Positions 41,278 to 50,824 are shown, counted from the stretch's first letter. The stretch is 64,000 bases of DNA from JAKANT01 sp035502095 (GCA_035502095.1 DATJUX010000048.1:62001-126000); one strand, 5' to 3'. Made by a program: numbers and translations. Notes: a model not told the origin generated them from the letters alone.

Positions 41278-41592
41278 ATGATTGGCAAAATTCTGATCGC
41301 AGCCTGTCTTGTCGTGCCGGTCGCCGTGGCGAACGCAGACGAGAAGAAACTCACGCCGCAGCAGCAGAAGATGTCCGACTGCAGCAAGCAGTCGGCCCAG
41401 AAGAAGCTGAGCGGCGACGCGCGCAAGGCTTTCATGTCCACCTGCCTGAAGGGGGACACGACTGCCGCGCCGGGAGACAAGCACCTCTCGTCGCAACAAC
41501 AGAAGATGTCCGAGTGCAGCAAGCAGGCCGGAGACAAGAAGCTCGCGGGTGACGAACACAAGGCCTTCATGTCGACCTGCCTGAAAGGCTGA
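41278..41592 (+). CDS. PsiF-family exported protein with two PsiF repeats
   Basis: A 104-residue protein: a signal peptide (1-20, ending VANAD), then two nearly identical 37-residue repeats, each with the pattern QQQKMSxCSKQ and HKAFMSTCLKG or RKAFMSTCLKG, and two cysteines per repeat. E. coli PsiF is induced by phosphate starvation; its function is unknown. It sits alone between hprK and rapZ with its own terminator, so it looks inserted into an otherwise conserved gene order. A good GAGGAG-like ribosome site precedes the ATG. Confidence 0.85.
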   Translation: MIGKILIAACLVVPVAVANADEKKLTPQQQKMSDCSKQSAQKKLSGDARKAFMSTCLKGDTTAAPGDKHLSSQQQKMSECSKQAGDKKLAGDEHKAFMSTCLKG

Positions 41593-41629
41593 GGGGGCAG
41601 ATACCGCCGGGCACTCGACGGCGCCACAC

Positions 41630-41664
41630 AAAGGGGCACAGCAAGCGCTGTGCCCCTTTGTTTT
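41630..41664 (+). terminator. Intrinsic terminator after the PsiF gene
   Basis: A 13-bp perfect stem (AAAGGGGCACAGC and its complement) with an AAGC loop is followed by GTTTTG. It is the strongest hairpin in the window and isolates the PsiF gene from rapZ. Confidence 0.92.
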
Positions 41665-41783
41665 GCCGGCCAGACGACGTGCCACAATCGGGACGCGACC
41701 TGCGGTCGCGCGAACTCGGACCACGGCTGGGAAAATCGCCTCCATCTCCGGCTGCACGGCAAGGCTTGAGCGGCATCGCGCAA

Positions 41784-42653
41784 ATGAGGGTTGTTCTGGT
41801 CACCGGCATGTCCGGATCCGGCAAGTCGGTTGCAATCCGGCTGCTCGAAGACATCGGCTACTACTGCGTCGACAACCTGCCGCCGCGTTTCCTGACCGAG
41901 GTCTGCGCCTTTCTCGCCGGTGCAGGCCACAGCGACCTCGCGGTGTCGGTCGATGCGCGGTCGGAGGCGACGCTCGGCGACCTCCCCGGCATCGCCAGCG
42001 GCCTGCGCCGTGGCGGTTATGACGTGCGCATCCTCTTTCTCACTGCGTCCACCGACGCGCTGGTGGCGCGTTATTCGGAGACCCGGCGCCGTCACCCGCT
42101 GTCGCAGCGCCTGGTCGCGAGCGGCGCCATTGATCATGAACCGACGCTCACCGAGTGCATCGAGGCCGAGCGAGAGTTGCTCGCGCCGCTCGATGCGCTA
42201 GGCCATACCATCGACACCAGCGACCTGCATTCGAACACCCTGCGCCAGTGGGTGCGCGAGTTCGTGGACTCGCCGCCGAGCAACCTCACGCTGGCGTTCG
42301 AATCGTTCGCCTTCAAGCACGGTATCCCGGTGGCGGCAGACCTGGTGTTCGACGTGCGCAACCTGCCGAACCCGCACTACGACCCGGTGCTGCGGCCGCT
42401 GACCGGGCTGGATGCGCCCGTCGCCGCGTTCCTCGCCTCGGCGCCCATCGTCGGCCAGATGATCGACGACATCGCAGCATTCATCGACAAGTGGCTGCCG
42501 AGCTACGTGTCGGACAGCCGGCACTACGTGACCGTGGCGATCGGCTGCACGGGAGGCAGGCATCGTTCACCTTACGTGGTCGAGCAACTCGCACGGCGTT
42601 TCGCCGCGCGCGAGCATGTGCTGGCGCGCCACCGGGCGATCGCGCGACCGTGA
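41784..42653 (+). CDS. rapZ: RNase adapter protein RapZ (YvcJ family)
   Basis: A 289-residue P-loop protein. Walker A GMSGSGKS is near the N-terminus, and a C-terminal domain holds the GCTGGRHRSPYV motif that binds glucosamine 6-phosphate in E. coli RapZ. There it guides RNase E to the small RNA GlmZ. Whether the same circuit exists here is unknown. ATG 41784 is chosen by homology; the frame is open upstream. Its TGA overlaps a GTG start of the next gene. Confidence 0.93.
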   Translation: MRVVLVTGMSGSGKSVAIRLLEDIGYYCVDNLPPRFLTEVCAFLAGAGHSDLAVSVDARSEATLGDLPGIASGLRRGGYDVRILFLTASTDALVARYSETRRRHPLSQRLVASGAIDHEPTLTECIEAERELLAPLDALGHTIDTSDLHSNTLRQWVREFVDSPPSNLTLAFESFAFKHGIPVAADLVFDVRNLPNPHYDPVLRPLTGLDAPVAAFLASAPIVGQMIDDIAAFIDKWLPSYVSDSRHYVTVAIGCTGGRHRSPYVVEQLARRFAAREHVLARHRAIARP

Positions 42654-43288
42654 AGAACATTGCGCTGTTCCCGCTCAACGCGGTGCTGTTTCCCGCCGGC
42701 GTGCTGCCGCTGCGCATCTTCGAGGCGCGCTACATGGACATGGTGCGCGACTGCATGCGGCGCGACGAGCCGTTCGGCGTGTGCCTGATCGTGGGCGGGG
42801 CGGAAACTGGGGCGGCCGCGCGCACGGAGAACGTGGGCTGCCTGGCGCGGATCGTCGCGTGGGACATGGAACAGCTCGGCTTGCTGCACATCCGCACCGT
42901 CGGTGGCGAGCGCTTTCGCATCCTTGCATCGCAGGTCCAGCCCGACCAGCTGCAGCGTGCCGAGGTCGAGTTGCTCGAGCCGGACGAGGATTCACCGATC
43001 GATCCCGAGCACCAGGCCTGCGCGGCCCTGCTCACCCGCGTCATCGACGACGTGCGCGCCCAGCATGCCGAGCGGCGACGCACCGGCCAGGCCGAGGGCG
43101 ATGTGATGGGCCGGCTGCCGTTCGAGGAACCCTTCCAGCTCGACTCAAGCGTATGGGTCGGCAACCGGCTGTGCGAAGTGCTGCCCGTGCCGATGAGAGC
43201 CAAGCAGAAGCTGATGGAGCTCGACGACGCTCACACGCGTCTCGAGATCGTCACCCAGTACCTGCGTCAGCACGCCGTGCTCAAGTAG
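42650..43288 (+). CDS. LON substrate-binding (N-terminal) domain protein
   Basis: A 212-residue protein consisting only of the N-terminal substrate-binding domain of Lon protease (IALFPLNAVLFPAGVLPLRIFEARYMDMV). It lacks AAA and protease parts. Such stand-alone proteins are common and of unknown function. GTG 42650 overlaps the rapZ stop (GTGA), so translation is coupled. Its end overlaps the convergent mutY end by 8 bp. Confidence 0.85.
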   Translation: MKNIALFPLNAVLFPAGVLPLRIFEARYMDMVRDCMRRDEPFGVCLIVGGAETGAAARTENVGCLARIVAWDMEQLGLLHIRTVGGERFRILASQVQPDQLQRAEVELLEPDEDSPIDPEHQACAALLTRVIDDVRAQHAERRRTGQAEGDVMGRLPFEEPFQLDSSVWVGNRLCEVLPVPMRAKQKLMELDDAHTRLEIVTQYLRQHAVLK

Positions 43289-44342
43289 CGCGCCCGCGCT
43301 CGCGCGCGAGCAATTCATGAACCTCGCTCAGGAGCGCCCGCATCGGCGCGGGCAGCGGCGCACTGCCGGCTTCGCGCAGGCTGACCCAGCGCTGGTTCGG
43401 TTCACCGACGCGCGACGGCGGCGCATCGAGCTGCGCCAGGTAGGGTGTATAGGCGAGCGTGAAGTGGGTAAATCCATGTCGCCGCGGCCGCAGTGCGCGC
43501 ACCTGCGCATCGGCCGCCAGCGCGCCCAGCGCCTTGCGCAACGATTTCGAGTCGGCAAACTGCGGCGGCGCGAGCAGCCCGCCCCAGATGCCGACCGGAG
43601 GACGCTGCTCGAGCAGGACCGCATCGCGCGCGACCGCGAGCAGAAAACATGCTTCGCGGGTCGGCAGACGCTTGCGCGCCCGCGGCGCCGGCAAGCGATC
43701 GACGCGCTGGTGCACCAGGGCATGGCAATCTTCTCGCACGGGGCAGACGGCGCACGAGGGTGTTGTTCGCGTGCACACCGTAGCGCCGAGGTCCATGACG
43801 CCCTGGGTGTACGCCGGCATGTCCTGCGCGGCCGGCAGCAACTCGAGTGCACGCTGCCACATGCGCGTCTCGACAGCACGCGAGGCGGGGTCGCCATCGA
43901 TGCCCGCGTGACGCGCAAACAGGCGCTTGGCGTTCCCGTCCAGGATGGGGACACGCTCGTCGAAACAGAACGCCGCGATGGCGGCCGCGGTCGAACGGCC
44001 GATCCCGGGCAGCGCTTCGAGTGCCCGTGCACTACCCGGAAACGATCCGCCGCAGTCGCGCACGAGTTGCTGCGCGCAAGCGTGCAGGTTGCGTGCTCGC
44101 GAGTAGTAGCCCAGACCCGCCCATAGCCGCATTACGTCTTCCAGCGGCGCTTGCGCAAGCGCAGGCAGGTCGGCGAAGCGCGCAACGAAGCGTTCGTAGT
44201 ACGGAACCACGGTCGCAACCTGCGTCTGCTGCAGCATGATCTCGGAGACCCATACGCGATAAGGATCGCGACCCTGCCAGGGCAACCCGGTTCTTCCGTG
44301 GATCCGCTGCCACGCGATCACGCGGGCCGCGAACGGCTGCAT
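43281..44342 (-). CDS. mutY: A/G-specific adenine DNA glycosylase
   Basis: A 353-residue glycosylase that removes A mispaired with 8-oxoguanine. Catalytic Glu is in WVSEIMLQQTQV, the helix-hairpin-helix in LPGIGRSTAAAI, and Asp in PILDGNAKRLFAR. The 4Fe-4S cluster motif C-x6-C-x2-C-x5-C (CTRTTPSCAVCPVREDC) follows. A C-terminal NUDIX-like 8-oxoG recognition domain covers about 230-345. It starts 3 bp after the dynamin-like gene. Confidence 0.96.
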   Translation of the reverse strand: MQPFAARVIAWQRIHGRTGLPWQGRDPYRVWVSEIMLQQTQVATVVPYYERFVARFADLPALAQAPLEDVMRLWAGLGYYSRARNLHACAQQLVRDCGGSFPGSARALEALPGIGRSTAAAIAAFCFDERVPILDGNAKRLFARHAGIDGDPASRAVETRMWQRALELLPAAQDMPAYTQGVMDLGATVCTRTTPSCAVCPVREDCHALVHQRVDRLPAPRARKRLPTREACFLLAVARDAVLLEQRPPVGIWGGLLAPPQFADSKSLRKALGALAADAQVRALRPRRHGFTHFTLAYTPYLAQLDAPPSRVGEPNQRWVSLREAGSAPLPAPMRALLSEVHELLARERGRAT

Positions 44343-44345
44343 GCC

Positions 44346-46331
44346 TCAGATCTCGACGCGCAGGTAGGCGGGCAGTTCGGCCTCGACCGCGGGACGCGGA
44401 GCGGCGCCGCTCTCGCGCGCCGCGGAGCCGCGCGCCTGGTTCGAGAACTTCTTCAGCTCGTCCAGGCGTTGCTGGACGTCTTCCAGCGCCTCTTCGAGTT
44501 CGCCGATGCGGGCATCGAGCGACTCCTGCGCATCGCGGATGCGCGCCACCGACTCGGCGCGCTTCTTCAGCTGGGCGCGCTGCTCGCGCACCTGCACCTC
44601 GATCGGCGGCAGCAGCGAGCGCACCCAGGCTTCGGTGTCCCGCTCGGCGGCGGCGAACACCTCGCGCGACTTCGACACCACCGTATCGAAGAAGCGTTCG
44701 ATCAGCGCCCACTTGTCGCGCGTCAGCACGGCGAGCGCGCCGAAGTGGTTCTTGTAGGCGGCCTCCGCGCGCTCGAGCTCGGCCAGATACGTGTCGAGCG
44801 CGTACGGCATCGGTGGCGAAAGGCTCCAGCCGAGATCCTCGGCGAACCGCCGCTGCACGCCCAGCACCATCTGCTCGATCTCCAGCAGCTTGGCGTTCGA
44901 CTGGCGCACCAGGTCGCGAATCTGGCCGAAATAGTCCTTGACCGCCGCGAAGAACTGCGGCGTCAACCGCACCTTGCGCATGCGCTCGCGCGCTTCCAGC
45001 ACGCGCGCACGCAGGGAATCGAGGCGCAGCGGTGCGTACGCTTCGTTGGCGAGCCGCGCCAGCACCACCCGCGCGGCGACGATCTTGCGCACGTTCTCCT
45101 CGAAGTCGCGCTGCTCGGTCTGCGCGCGGATCAGCATGCGCTCGATCGAGCTCTGGTTCTTGCCCTGCAGGGCGCGCAGCTCGTAAAGCTGCTCGATCAG
45201 GCCGCGCTCGCGCGTGGCGAGCGCCTGGCGCACCTCGCCCGTGATGCGATCGATCACGGCGATCGTCTGCTCGCGCACGATGCGCTGCTTGGCCGGTACC
45301 AGGAGGTCGACCAGCGCCGACTCGAGCGCTGGCAGGCGGCTCAGGCGCAGCAGGCGTTGGTCGTCTGTGACCTTGGCGACCAGACCCTTTTGCGCCGACA
45401 CCGGAAAGACGCGCGACGCATCGAGCCCGAGGGTGCCGCTCACGCTGTGGACCTGCTTTTCGACCTCGGCCTCGATCTCGGCTTCGCTCTTGAGCGCGTC
45501 CCACAGGCCGTCGATCTTGTTCAGCACCGCGATGTGGTTGCTGGCGCTGCCGGAATCGCCGATGATGTGCCGCCATACGTCGAGGTCGCTCTTGGTCACG
45601 CCGGTGTCGGCGGCAAGCACGAACAGCACGGCGTGGCTCGAAGGCACCAGAGAGAGCGTGAGTTCCGGCTCGGTACCGATCGCGTTCAGGCCCGGCGTGT
45701 CGAGGATGACCAGCCCCTGCTTGAGCAGCGGATGCGGAAAGTTGATCACCGCATGGCGCCAACGCGATATCTCGATCATTCCCTGCTTGTCGACCGCGAC
45801 CACCTGATCCTTGTCGTCGGGGTCGTACAGGCCATACATGCGCGCTTCGTCGGCAGAGACGCGCACCGTCTCGGCAACCAGCTTGAACGCCTGCAACATG
45901 CCGTCCGGCGAATCGGTGTCGACCGGGAACACGCGCCATTCGGCGGTAGCCTTCTTGAAGTCGGACGTGGTGCCGAAACGTGCACGCGTCTCGATCGGCA
46001 GCGCGCGGATGCACGGCGGCAGCGATTCGTCGTACAACAGCTCGGTCGGACACATCGTCGTCCGGCCGGCGGAAGACGGCAGGATGCGCCGTCCGTAGTC
46101 GGCGAAGAAGATCGCGTTGATCAGCTCGGATTTGCCGCGCGAGAACTCCGCGACGAAGGCGATGACCAGCTTGTCCTCGCCCAGGCGATCGAGCGCGACA
46201 TCGAGGCGGCGTGCTGCGTCGCCTTCCAGCAGCTGGGTCTGCTCCAGCCAGCGACGCAGCTGGACGACGGAGGACGCCAGCGCATCGCGCCAGGCGCTGT
46301 ATTCCTGGAAGCTGCTTGCGAGTTGGGCCAT
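44346..46331 (-). CDS. Bacterial dynamin-like GTPase
   Basis: A 661-residue dynamin-family protein. The G1 motif is EFSRGKSELINAIF, the G2 threonine lies in RTTMCPTEL, G3 is DTPGLNAIG and G4 NKID. A long helical region follows, ending in a coiled coil (about 590-640, RDAQESLDARIGELEEALEDVQQRLDELKK). No clear membrane segment is seen. Bacterial dynamins remodel membranes, but this one's role is unknown. It is directly upstream of mutY and 101 bp downstream of mutM. Confidence 0.85.
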   Translation of the reverse strand: MAQLASSFQEYSAWRDALASSVVQLRRWLEQTQLLEGDAARRLDVALDRLGEDKLVIAFVAEFSRGKSELINAIFFADYGRRILPSSAGRTTMCPTELLYDESLPPCIRALPIETRARFGTTSDFKKATAEWRVFPVDTDSPDGMLQAFKLVAETVRVSADEARMYGLYDPDDKDQVVAVDKQGMIEISRWRHAVINFPHPLLKQGLVILDTPGLNAIGTEPELTLSLVPSSHAVLFVLAADTGVTKSDLDVWRHIIGDSGSASNHIAVLNKIDGLWDALKSEAEIEAEVEKQVHSVSGTLGLDASRVFPVSAQKGLVAKVTDDQRLLRLSRLPALESALVDLLVPAKQRIVREQTIAVIDRITGEVRQALATRERGLIEQLYELRALQGKNQSSIERMLIRAQTEQRDFEENVRKIVAARVVLARLANEAYAPLRLDSLRARVLEARERMRKVRLTPQFFAAVKDYFGQIRDLVRQSNAKLLEIEQMVLGVQRRFAEDLGWSLSPPMPYALDTYLAELERAEAAYKNHFGALAVLTRDKWALIERFFDTVVSKSREVFAAAERDTEAWVRSLLPPIEVQVREQRAQLKKRAESVARIRDAQESLDARIGELEEALEDVQQRLDELKKFSNQARGSAARESGAAPRPAVEAELPAYLRVEI

Positions 46332-46432
46332 CGAAACCGGTCCAGCGGGAGCGAATTCAATCTATCACAGCACCTCGATCGCGATCGCTCGTGCTGACGG
46401 ATGAATGGGCCCTTAACCGGGTCTTTTTCCTC

Positions 46433-47275
46433 TCATCGACGCTGGCAGTGCGGGCAGAAGAAGGTAGCGCGCCGGCCCTGCACAAGGCGCCGGATCGGCG
46501 TTCCGCACACCTTGCACGCAAGTCCGGCGCGATCGTAGACGCGTGCCGCGAGGGTGAAGTAGCCGGCGCTGCCGTCCGCGCCGATGAAGTTGCGCAGGGT
46601 GCTTCCGCCGGCTTCGATCGCCTCGGCGAGCACCTGGCGCACGGCCGGCACGAGACGCTCGCAGTGGACCATGCCAAGTCGTGCCGCCGGCAGCGCCGGG
46701 TGGATGCGCGCCCGGAACAGGCACTCGGAGGCATAGATGTTGCCGACGCCCACCACCACGTCGCCGCCCAGCAGCACCTGCTTGATGGCGGTACGCCGGC
46801 CACGCGTGAGAGCGTGCAGGTAGGCCGCATCGAAACGCAGGTCGAACGGCTCCAACCCGAGGTGTGCCAACAACGGATGTCGAACGGGATCGCCATGTCT
46901 GCTCGGATGCCACAGCAAGGCACCAAAGCGGCGCGGATCGGTGAGGCGGGCGATCCGGCGCGCGCCCGTGGCCGCGCCGAACTCGATGTCGGCGTGGTCG
47001 TGCGATCCGGGTTGAGGCGGGTCGTCGAGATGAAGCCGCCACGAACCTGACATGCCCAGGTGCGAGATCAGGGTTCCGTGATGGAAGCGCCAGAGCAGGT
47101 ACTTCCCGCGGCGATCGAGCACGAGCAACCGCCGGCCGGCGAGTGTCCGCCCGAGGCGTGCCGGCACGGGCCATCGCAGACGCCGTTCACGGACGCGCAC
47201 CGCCTCCACGGTAAGCCCTTCGACATACGGTGCAAGTGCACGGCGAGTGACTTCAACTTCCGGCAATTCAGGCAT
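46433..47275 (-). CDS. mutM: Formamidopyrimidine-DNA glycosylase
   Basis: A 280-residue Fpg glycosylase/AP-lyase that removes 8-oxoguanine opposite C. The catalytic N-terminal Pro-Glu (MPELPEVEV) is intact. Lys in HRR-like and helix-two-turn-helix segments follow, and the C-terminal zinc finger is C-x2-C-x16-C-x2-C (CKVCG...CPHC). It is divergent from the TPR lipoprotein gene. Confidence 0.96.
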   Translation of the reverse strand: MPELPEVEVTRRALAPYVEGLTVEAVRVRERRLRWPVPARLGRTLAGRRLLVLDRRGKYLLWRFHHGTLISHLGMSGSWRLHLDDPPQPGSHDHADIEFGAATGARRIARLTDPRRFGALLWHPSRHGDPVRHPLLAHLGLEPFDLRFDAAYLHALTRGRRTAIKQVLLGGDVVVGVGNIYASECLFRARIHPALPAARLGMVHCERLVPAVRQVLAEAIEAGGSTLRNFIGADGSAGYFTLAARVYDRAGLACKVCGTPIRRLVQGRRATFFCPHCQRR

Positions 47276-47337
47276 GGCGCAAGGCGACTAGACTTCACGC
47301 AGGATCCGATTCTGCCGCGATCGACGCGGGTACTGCG

Positions 47338-49197
47338 ATGTTGCGATCGATTTCCCTGCTGCGCGTTCTCCTCCTGACCGTCACGGCCGGTGCGTTCGCC
47401 GCGGCCTGTACCACCGTGCCGTCGAACTCCCAGGCCGGGGCCGGCGTGCCGTCCCCGATGGCTGCGGGCAAGGACGGGACGCAGGTCCAGCCGTCGGACA
47501 CATCGAAACCGTCGGGTGCGACGGCGGGCGATTCGAACGAACCGCTGCCCGACTACGACCTGAGCGGCCCGCTGCTGTTCCAGCTGATGTCCGCCGAGGT
47601 GGCGGTTCAGCGCGGCGAACTCGCGACGGCGTATGCGACGTTCCTTTCGCTCGCCAAACAAACGCGCGATCCCCGCCTCGCGCAACGTGCGACCGAGGTT
47701 GCGATCGGCGCCAGGGCGATGACCGAGGCCCTCGACGCTGCCACCTTGTGGCACGAGCTGGCACCGAAGTCGAGCGAGGCATCCCAGACCCTGAGCGCGT
47801 TGCTGATCGCAAGCAACCGCTTCGCCGATGCGACCCCGCTGCTGCGCGAACAGGTCACGAGCGACCCGCAGCCGGCCGAGGCCCTGCTACGAATCCAACG
47901 CATGCTCACGCGCGCGCCGGGGCGGGCGGCCGCCTTTTCGCTGCTGGAAGATCTCGCCACGCCGTACCGCGACGATCCGGCGATAGGGCCGGACGTGCGG
48001 CTCGTCATTGCCGCCGGCGCCGCGACGGCCGGCCTGTGGCCGCGCGCGTCCGACGAGGCGCTGGCCGCGCTCAAGATGCGTCCCGACAACGAACGCGCGG
48101 TGCTGCTGGCCGCACAGTTCCTCGCCCGCCCCGATGGCAAGGACTCCGATAGCGGGCGCGCGAAGGCGCTGACGCTCCTCGATGGCTTCGTGGCAGGCCA
48201 TCCGCAGGCGCAGGAGGCACGGCTCACCTACGCGCGCTTGCTGGTCGCCGATGCCAAGTACGCGGACGCACGCCGGCAGTTCGAACTGGCACTCGGCGCT
48301 GATCCGAACAATCCGGACATCCTGTATGCGCTCGGCGTGCTGGGACTCGAATCACCGCCGCCGCGCATCGAGGCGCGGCGGTACTTCGAGCGTTTCCTCG
48401 ACGTGCTCGAGGACGCGCCGCAATCGGGCCGCGATCCGGAGGCCGCTTACCTGAATCTGGCCCGCATCGCCGAAGACGAGAAGAAATACGACGAGTCCCT
48501 GGCCTGGCTCGAGCGCGTGACTTCGCCGGAAAACGAACTCGCCGCGCGGACGCGGCGCGCGATCGTGCTGGGCCGGATGCAGCGGGTCGACGAGGCACGC
48601 AAGGTGCTGGCCGAAACGAATGCGCCGAACGACGCCGCGCGCGTCCAGCTCGTCATGGCCGAAGGCCAGGTCCTGCGCGAAGCGCGCCGATACCAGGAGT
48701 CGCTCGACCTGCTGACGGCCGCGCTCGCACGCCAGCCCGAGGACACGAGCCTGCTGTACGAAACGGCGATGGCCGCGGAGAAGATCGACAAGGTCGATGT
48801 CATGGAAACCCACCTGCGCAAGCTCATCGCGCTCAAGCCCGACGATGCGCAGGCGTACAACGCGCTCGGGTATTCGCTGGCCGACCGCGGAGTGCGGCTG
48901 AAGGAAGCGCAGGAACTGATCCAGCAGGCGCTGAAGCTTGCCCCCGACGACGCCTACATCCTCGACTCGGCGGGTTGGGTGTGCTTCCGCCTCGGCGACC
49001 TCAGCTGCGCCCGCCGGCATCTGGAGCGCGCGTACAAGATGCGTCCGGAAGCGGAACTTGGCGCGCATCTCGGCGAAGTGCTCTGGGCAAGCGGCGAGCG
49101 CGAAGAAGCGCGGCGCGTGTGGCGTGCTTCGATCAAGATGGAAGCCGATAACGAGACCCTGCGCGCCACGCTCGATCGGCTGAAGGTGCGCCTGTAG
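47338..49197 (+). CDS. Tetratricopeptide-repeat lipoprotein
   Basis: A 619-residue exported protein. The signal peptide has a lipobox (GAFAAAC, lipidated Cys near residue 24), followed by a Ser/Pro-rich linker and TPR repeats through most of the chain. The last repeats (YNALGYSLADRGVRLKEAQELIQQALKLAPDDAYILDSAGW) are the clearest. It precedes lolB by 25 bp, a common betaproteobacterial pairing. It probably acts as a scaffold at an envelope membrane; partners are unknown. Confidence 0.85.
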   Translation: MLRSISLLRVLLLTVTAGAFAAACTTVPSNSQAGAGVPSPMAAGKDGTQVQPSDTSKPSGATAGDSNEPLPDYDLSGPLLFQLMSAEVAVQRGELATAYATFLSLAKQTRDPRLAQRATEVAIGARAMTEALDAATLWHELAPKSSEASQTLSALLIASNRFADATPLLREQVTSDPQPAEALLRIQRMLTRAPGRAAAFSLLEDLATPYRDDPAIGPDVRLVIAAGAATAGLWPRASDEALAALKMRPDNERAVLLAAQFLARPDGKDSDSGRAKALTLLDGFVAGHPQAQEARLTYARLLVADAKYADARRQFELALGADPNNPDILYALGVLGLESPPPRIEARRYFERFLDVLEDAPQSGRDPEAAYLNLARIAEDEKKYDESLAWLERVTSPENELAARTRRAIVLGRMQRVDEARKVLAETNAPNDAARVQLVMAEGQVLREARRYQESLDLLTAALARQPEDTSLLYETAMAAEKIDKVDVMETHLRKLIALKPDDAQAYNALGYSLADRGVRLKEAQELIQQALKLAPDDAYILDSAGWVCFRLGDLSCARRHLERAYKMRPEAELGAHLGEVLWASGEREEARRVWRASIKMEADNETLRATLDRLKVRL

Positions 49198-49222
49198 CCG
49201 GCCGGAACCGGTCCACGGACGG

Positions 49223-49819
49223 ATGAAGCGCGCGCTCGCCTGCATGATGGTGGGCGCGCAGGTTTTATGCGCGTGTACCGCGCTTGTTCCGGCGCCGACG
49301 GTCGAGCGCCAGTACGTCGGACGCTTCTCGGTGGTCGCCATGATGGGCGGGAAGACCGACAGCGGATCGGGACGCTTCACGTTCACGATCGAAGGACCCG
49401 GAGCCGTGCTCGACCTCGCTTCCCCGCTCGGTTCGACGCTCGCGCGCATCGAGGTCGATCCACGCGGGGCGCGTCTCACCGCGCCGACCGATTCGGGGCA
49501 GCGTGAGGTACGCGGTGCGAGCGCCGAGGCCTTGACCTACGAGGTGCTCGGTTGGCCGCTGCCGGTGGCGGGCTTCCGCGACTGGATCGAAGGCCGCCCG
49601 GTCCCCTCGCGGCCTTCGACGCAGCTCAGGACCGATGGCGACGACGCCTTCGAGCAGGACGGCTGGACCATCAGCGTGCTCGAACGCTTCGAGGGCAACA
49701 GCACCGCGCCGCGTCGTCTCTTGTTCGAGCGTGCGGAGACGCGCGAGCCGGCGCCTGCGATCAGCCTGCGGCTGGTTCTGGACGAACCGCCCTTCGTCCG
49801 ACAAGGCGCGGGCACATGA
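49223..49819 (+). CDS. lolB: Outer-membrane lipoprotein insertion protein LolB
   Basis: A 198-residue lipoprotein (lipobox around LCAC, residues 15-18) with the LolB beta-barrel-like fold segments YVGRFSVVA, GRFTFTIEGPGAVLDLASPLGSTLARIEV and LGWPLPVAGFRDWIEG. It receives lipoproteins from LolA. It overlaps ispE by four bases (ATGA), the normal lolB-ispE arrangement. Confidence 0.9.
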   Translation: MKRALACMMVGAQVLCACTALVPAPTVERQYVGRFSVVAMMGGKTDSGSGRFTFTIEGPGAVLDLASPLGSTLARIEVDPRGARLTAPTDSGQREVRGASAEALTYEVLGWPLPVAGFRDWIEGRPVPSRPSTQLRTDGDDAFEQDGWTISVLERFEGNSTAPRRLLFERAETREPAPAISLRLVLDEPPFVRQGAGT

Positions 49820-50673
49820 GCCGCCTTTTCCTCGCCGTGCCGGCGCCCGCCAAGCTCAACCTGTTCCTGCACGTCACCGGGCGTCGTGTGGACGGTTACC
49901 ACGAACTGCAATCCGTGTTCGTGCCCATCGATCTCGCCGACCTGCTCGACTTCGCGCGCCGCGACGACGGTGTGATCGAGCGCACCGGTGATCTGCTCGG
50001 CGAAGAGGAGGACGATCTTGCGCGGCGCGCCGCGGTGTCCTTGCAGGAAGCGAGCGGCACCCACTTCGGCGCGCGCATCAACGTCGACAAGCGGATTCCC
50101 CCGGGAAGCGGCATGGGCGGCGGTTCCTCCGATGCAGCATCGACCCTGATCGCGCTCAACCGCCTGTGGAGCCTGTGCTGGCCGCGCGCGCGCCTGTCCG
50201 AACTCGCCGTCGCGCTCGGCGCTGACGTGCCGTTCTTTCTCGGCCCGGGACCGGCGTTCGTCGAAGGCATCGGCGAGCGCTTGACGCCGCTTGCGATGGC
50301 GGTGCGCGACTATGCGGTCGTGCTTCCGCAAGTCGCTGTTTCGACGCGAGAAATCTTCGCGGATCCAGGTTTGACCCGAGACACGAAAGCCACGATAATC
50401 GCCGCCTTTTCCGCGGCGCAGGCGACGCTCTCGGAGCGGCTCTTCGGCGCCAACGATCTGGAAGTCGTCGTGCGGCGCCGGTTTCCGGAGGTGGATTCCG
50501 CGGTCAGGCATCTGCAGCACTTCGGTCCCGCGCGTTTGACCGGTTCCGGTTCGGCGGTGTTCATGGCCGCCAGGGATCGCGATCACGCCGCGGCGGCCAT
50601 CGAGGCGCTGCCGCCAGGCTGGCGGGGTTGGACGGTGCGTAGTCTCGCCGAGCATCCGCTCGCGGCCTGGTGA
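49816..50673 (+). CDS. ispE: 4-diphosphocytidyl-2-C-methyl-D-erythritol kinase
   Basis: A 285-residue GHMP kinase of the MEP isoprenoid pathway. The substrate motif PAPAKLNLFLHV, the ATP loop PPGSGMGGGSSDAAS and the C-terminal LTGSGSAVF are present. ATG 49816 is set by the overlap with lolB and by homology, although the frame is open earlier. Confidence 0.96.
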   Translation: MSRLFLAVPAPAKLNLFLHVTGRRVDGYHELQSVFVPIDLADLLDFARRDDGVIERTGDLLGEEEDDLARRAAVSLQEASGTHFGARINVDKRIPPGSGMGGGSSDAASTLIALNRLWSLCWPRARLSELAVALGADVPFFLGPGPAFVEGIGERLTPLAMAVRDYAVVLPQVAVSTREIFADPGLTRDTKATIIAAFSAAQATLSERLFGANDLEVVVRRRFPEVDSAVRHLQHFGPARLTGSGSAVFMAARDRDHAAAAIEALPPGWRGWTVRSLAEHPLAAW

Positions 50674-50747
50674 GTGCGCAGCGTGCAAGAATTGTCTGTC
50701 GTGCGTGGCAACCGGCGGTCACGCACGGCGCACGAAAGGGTTCGCGC

Positions 50748-50824
50748 TGGGGAGTCGCCAAGCTGGTTAAGGCACCGGATTTTGATTCCGGCATTCGAGG
50801 GTTCGAATCCTTCCTCCCCAGCCA
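50748..50824 (+). tRNA. tRNA-Gln (anticodon TTG)
   Basis: A 77-nt cloverleaf. The acceptor stem is TGGGGAG/CTCCCCA with discriminator G and encoded CCA. The anticodon arm CCGGA-TTTTGAT-TCCGG gives anticodon TTG. The T-arm GAGGG-TTCGAAT-CCTTC has one G-T pair. It lies between ispE and prs, the usual place in betaproteobacteria. Confidence 0.97.
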
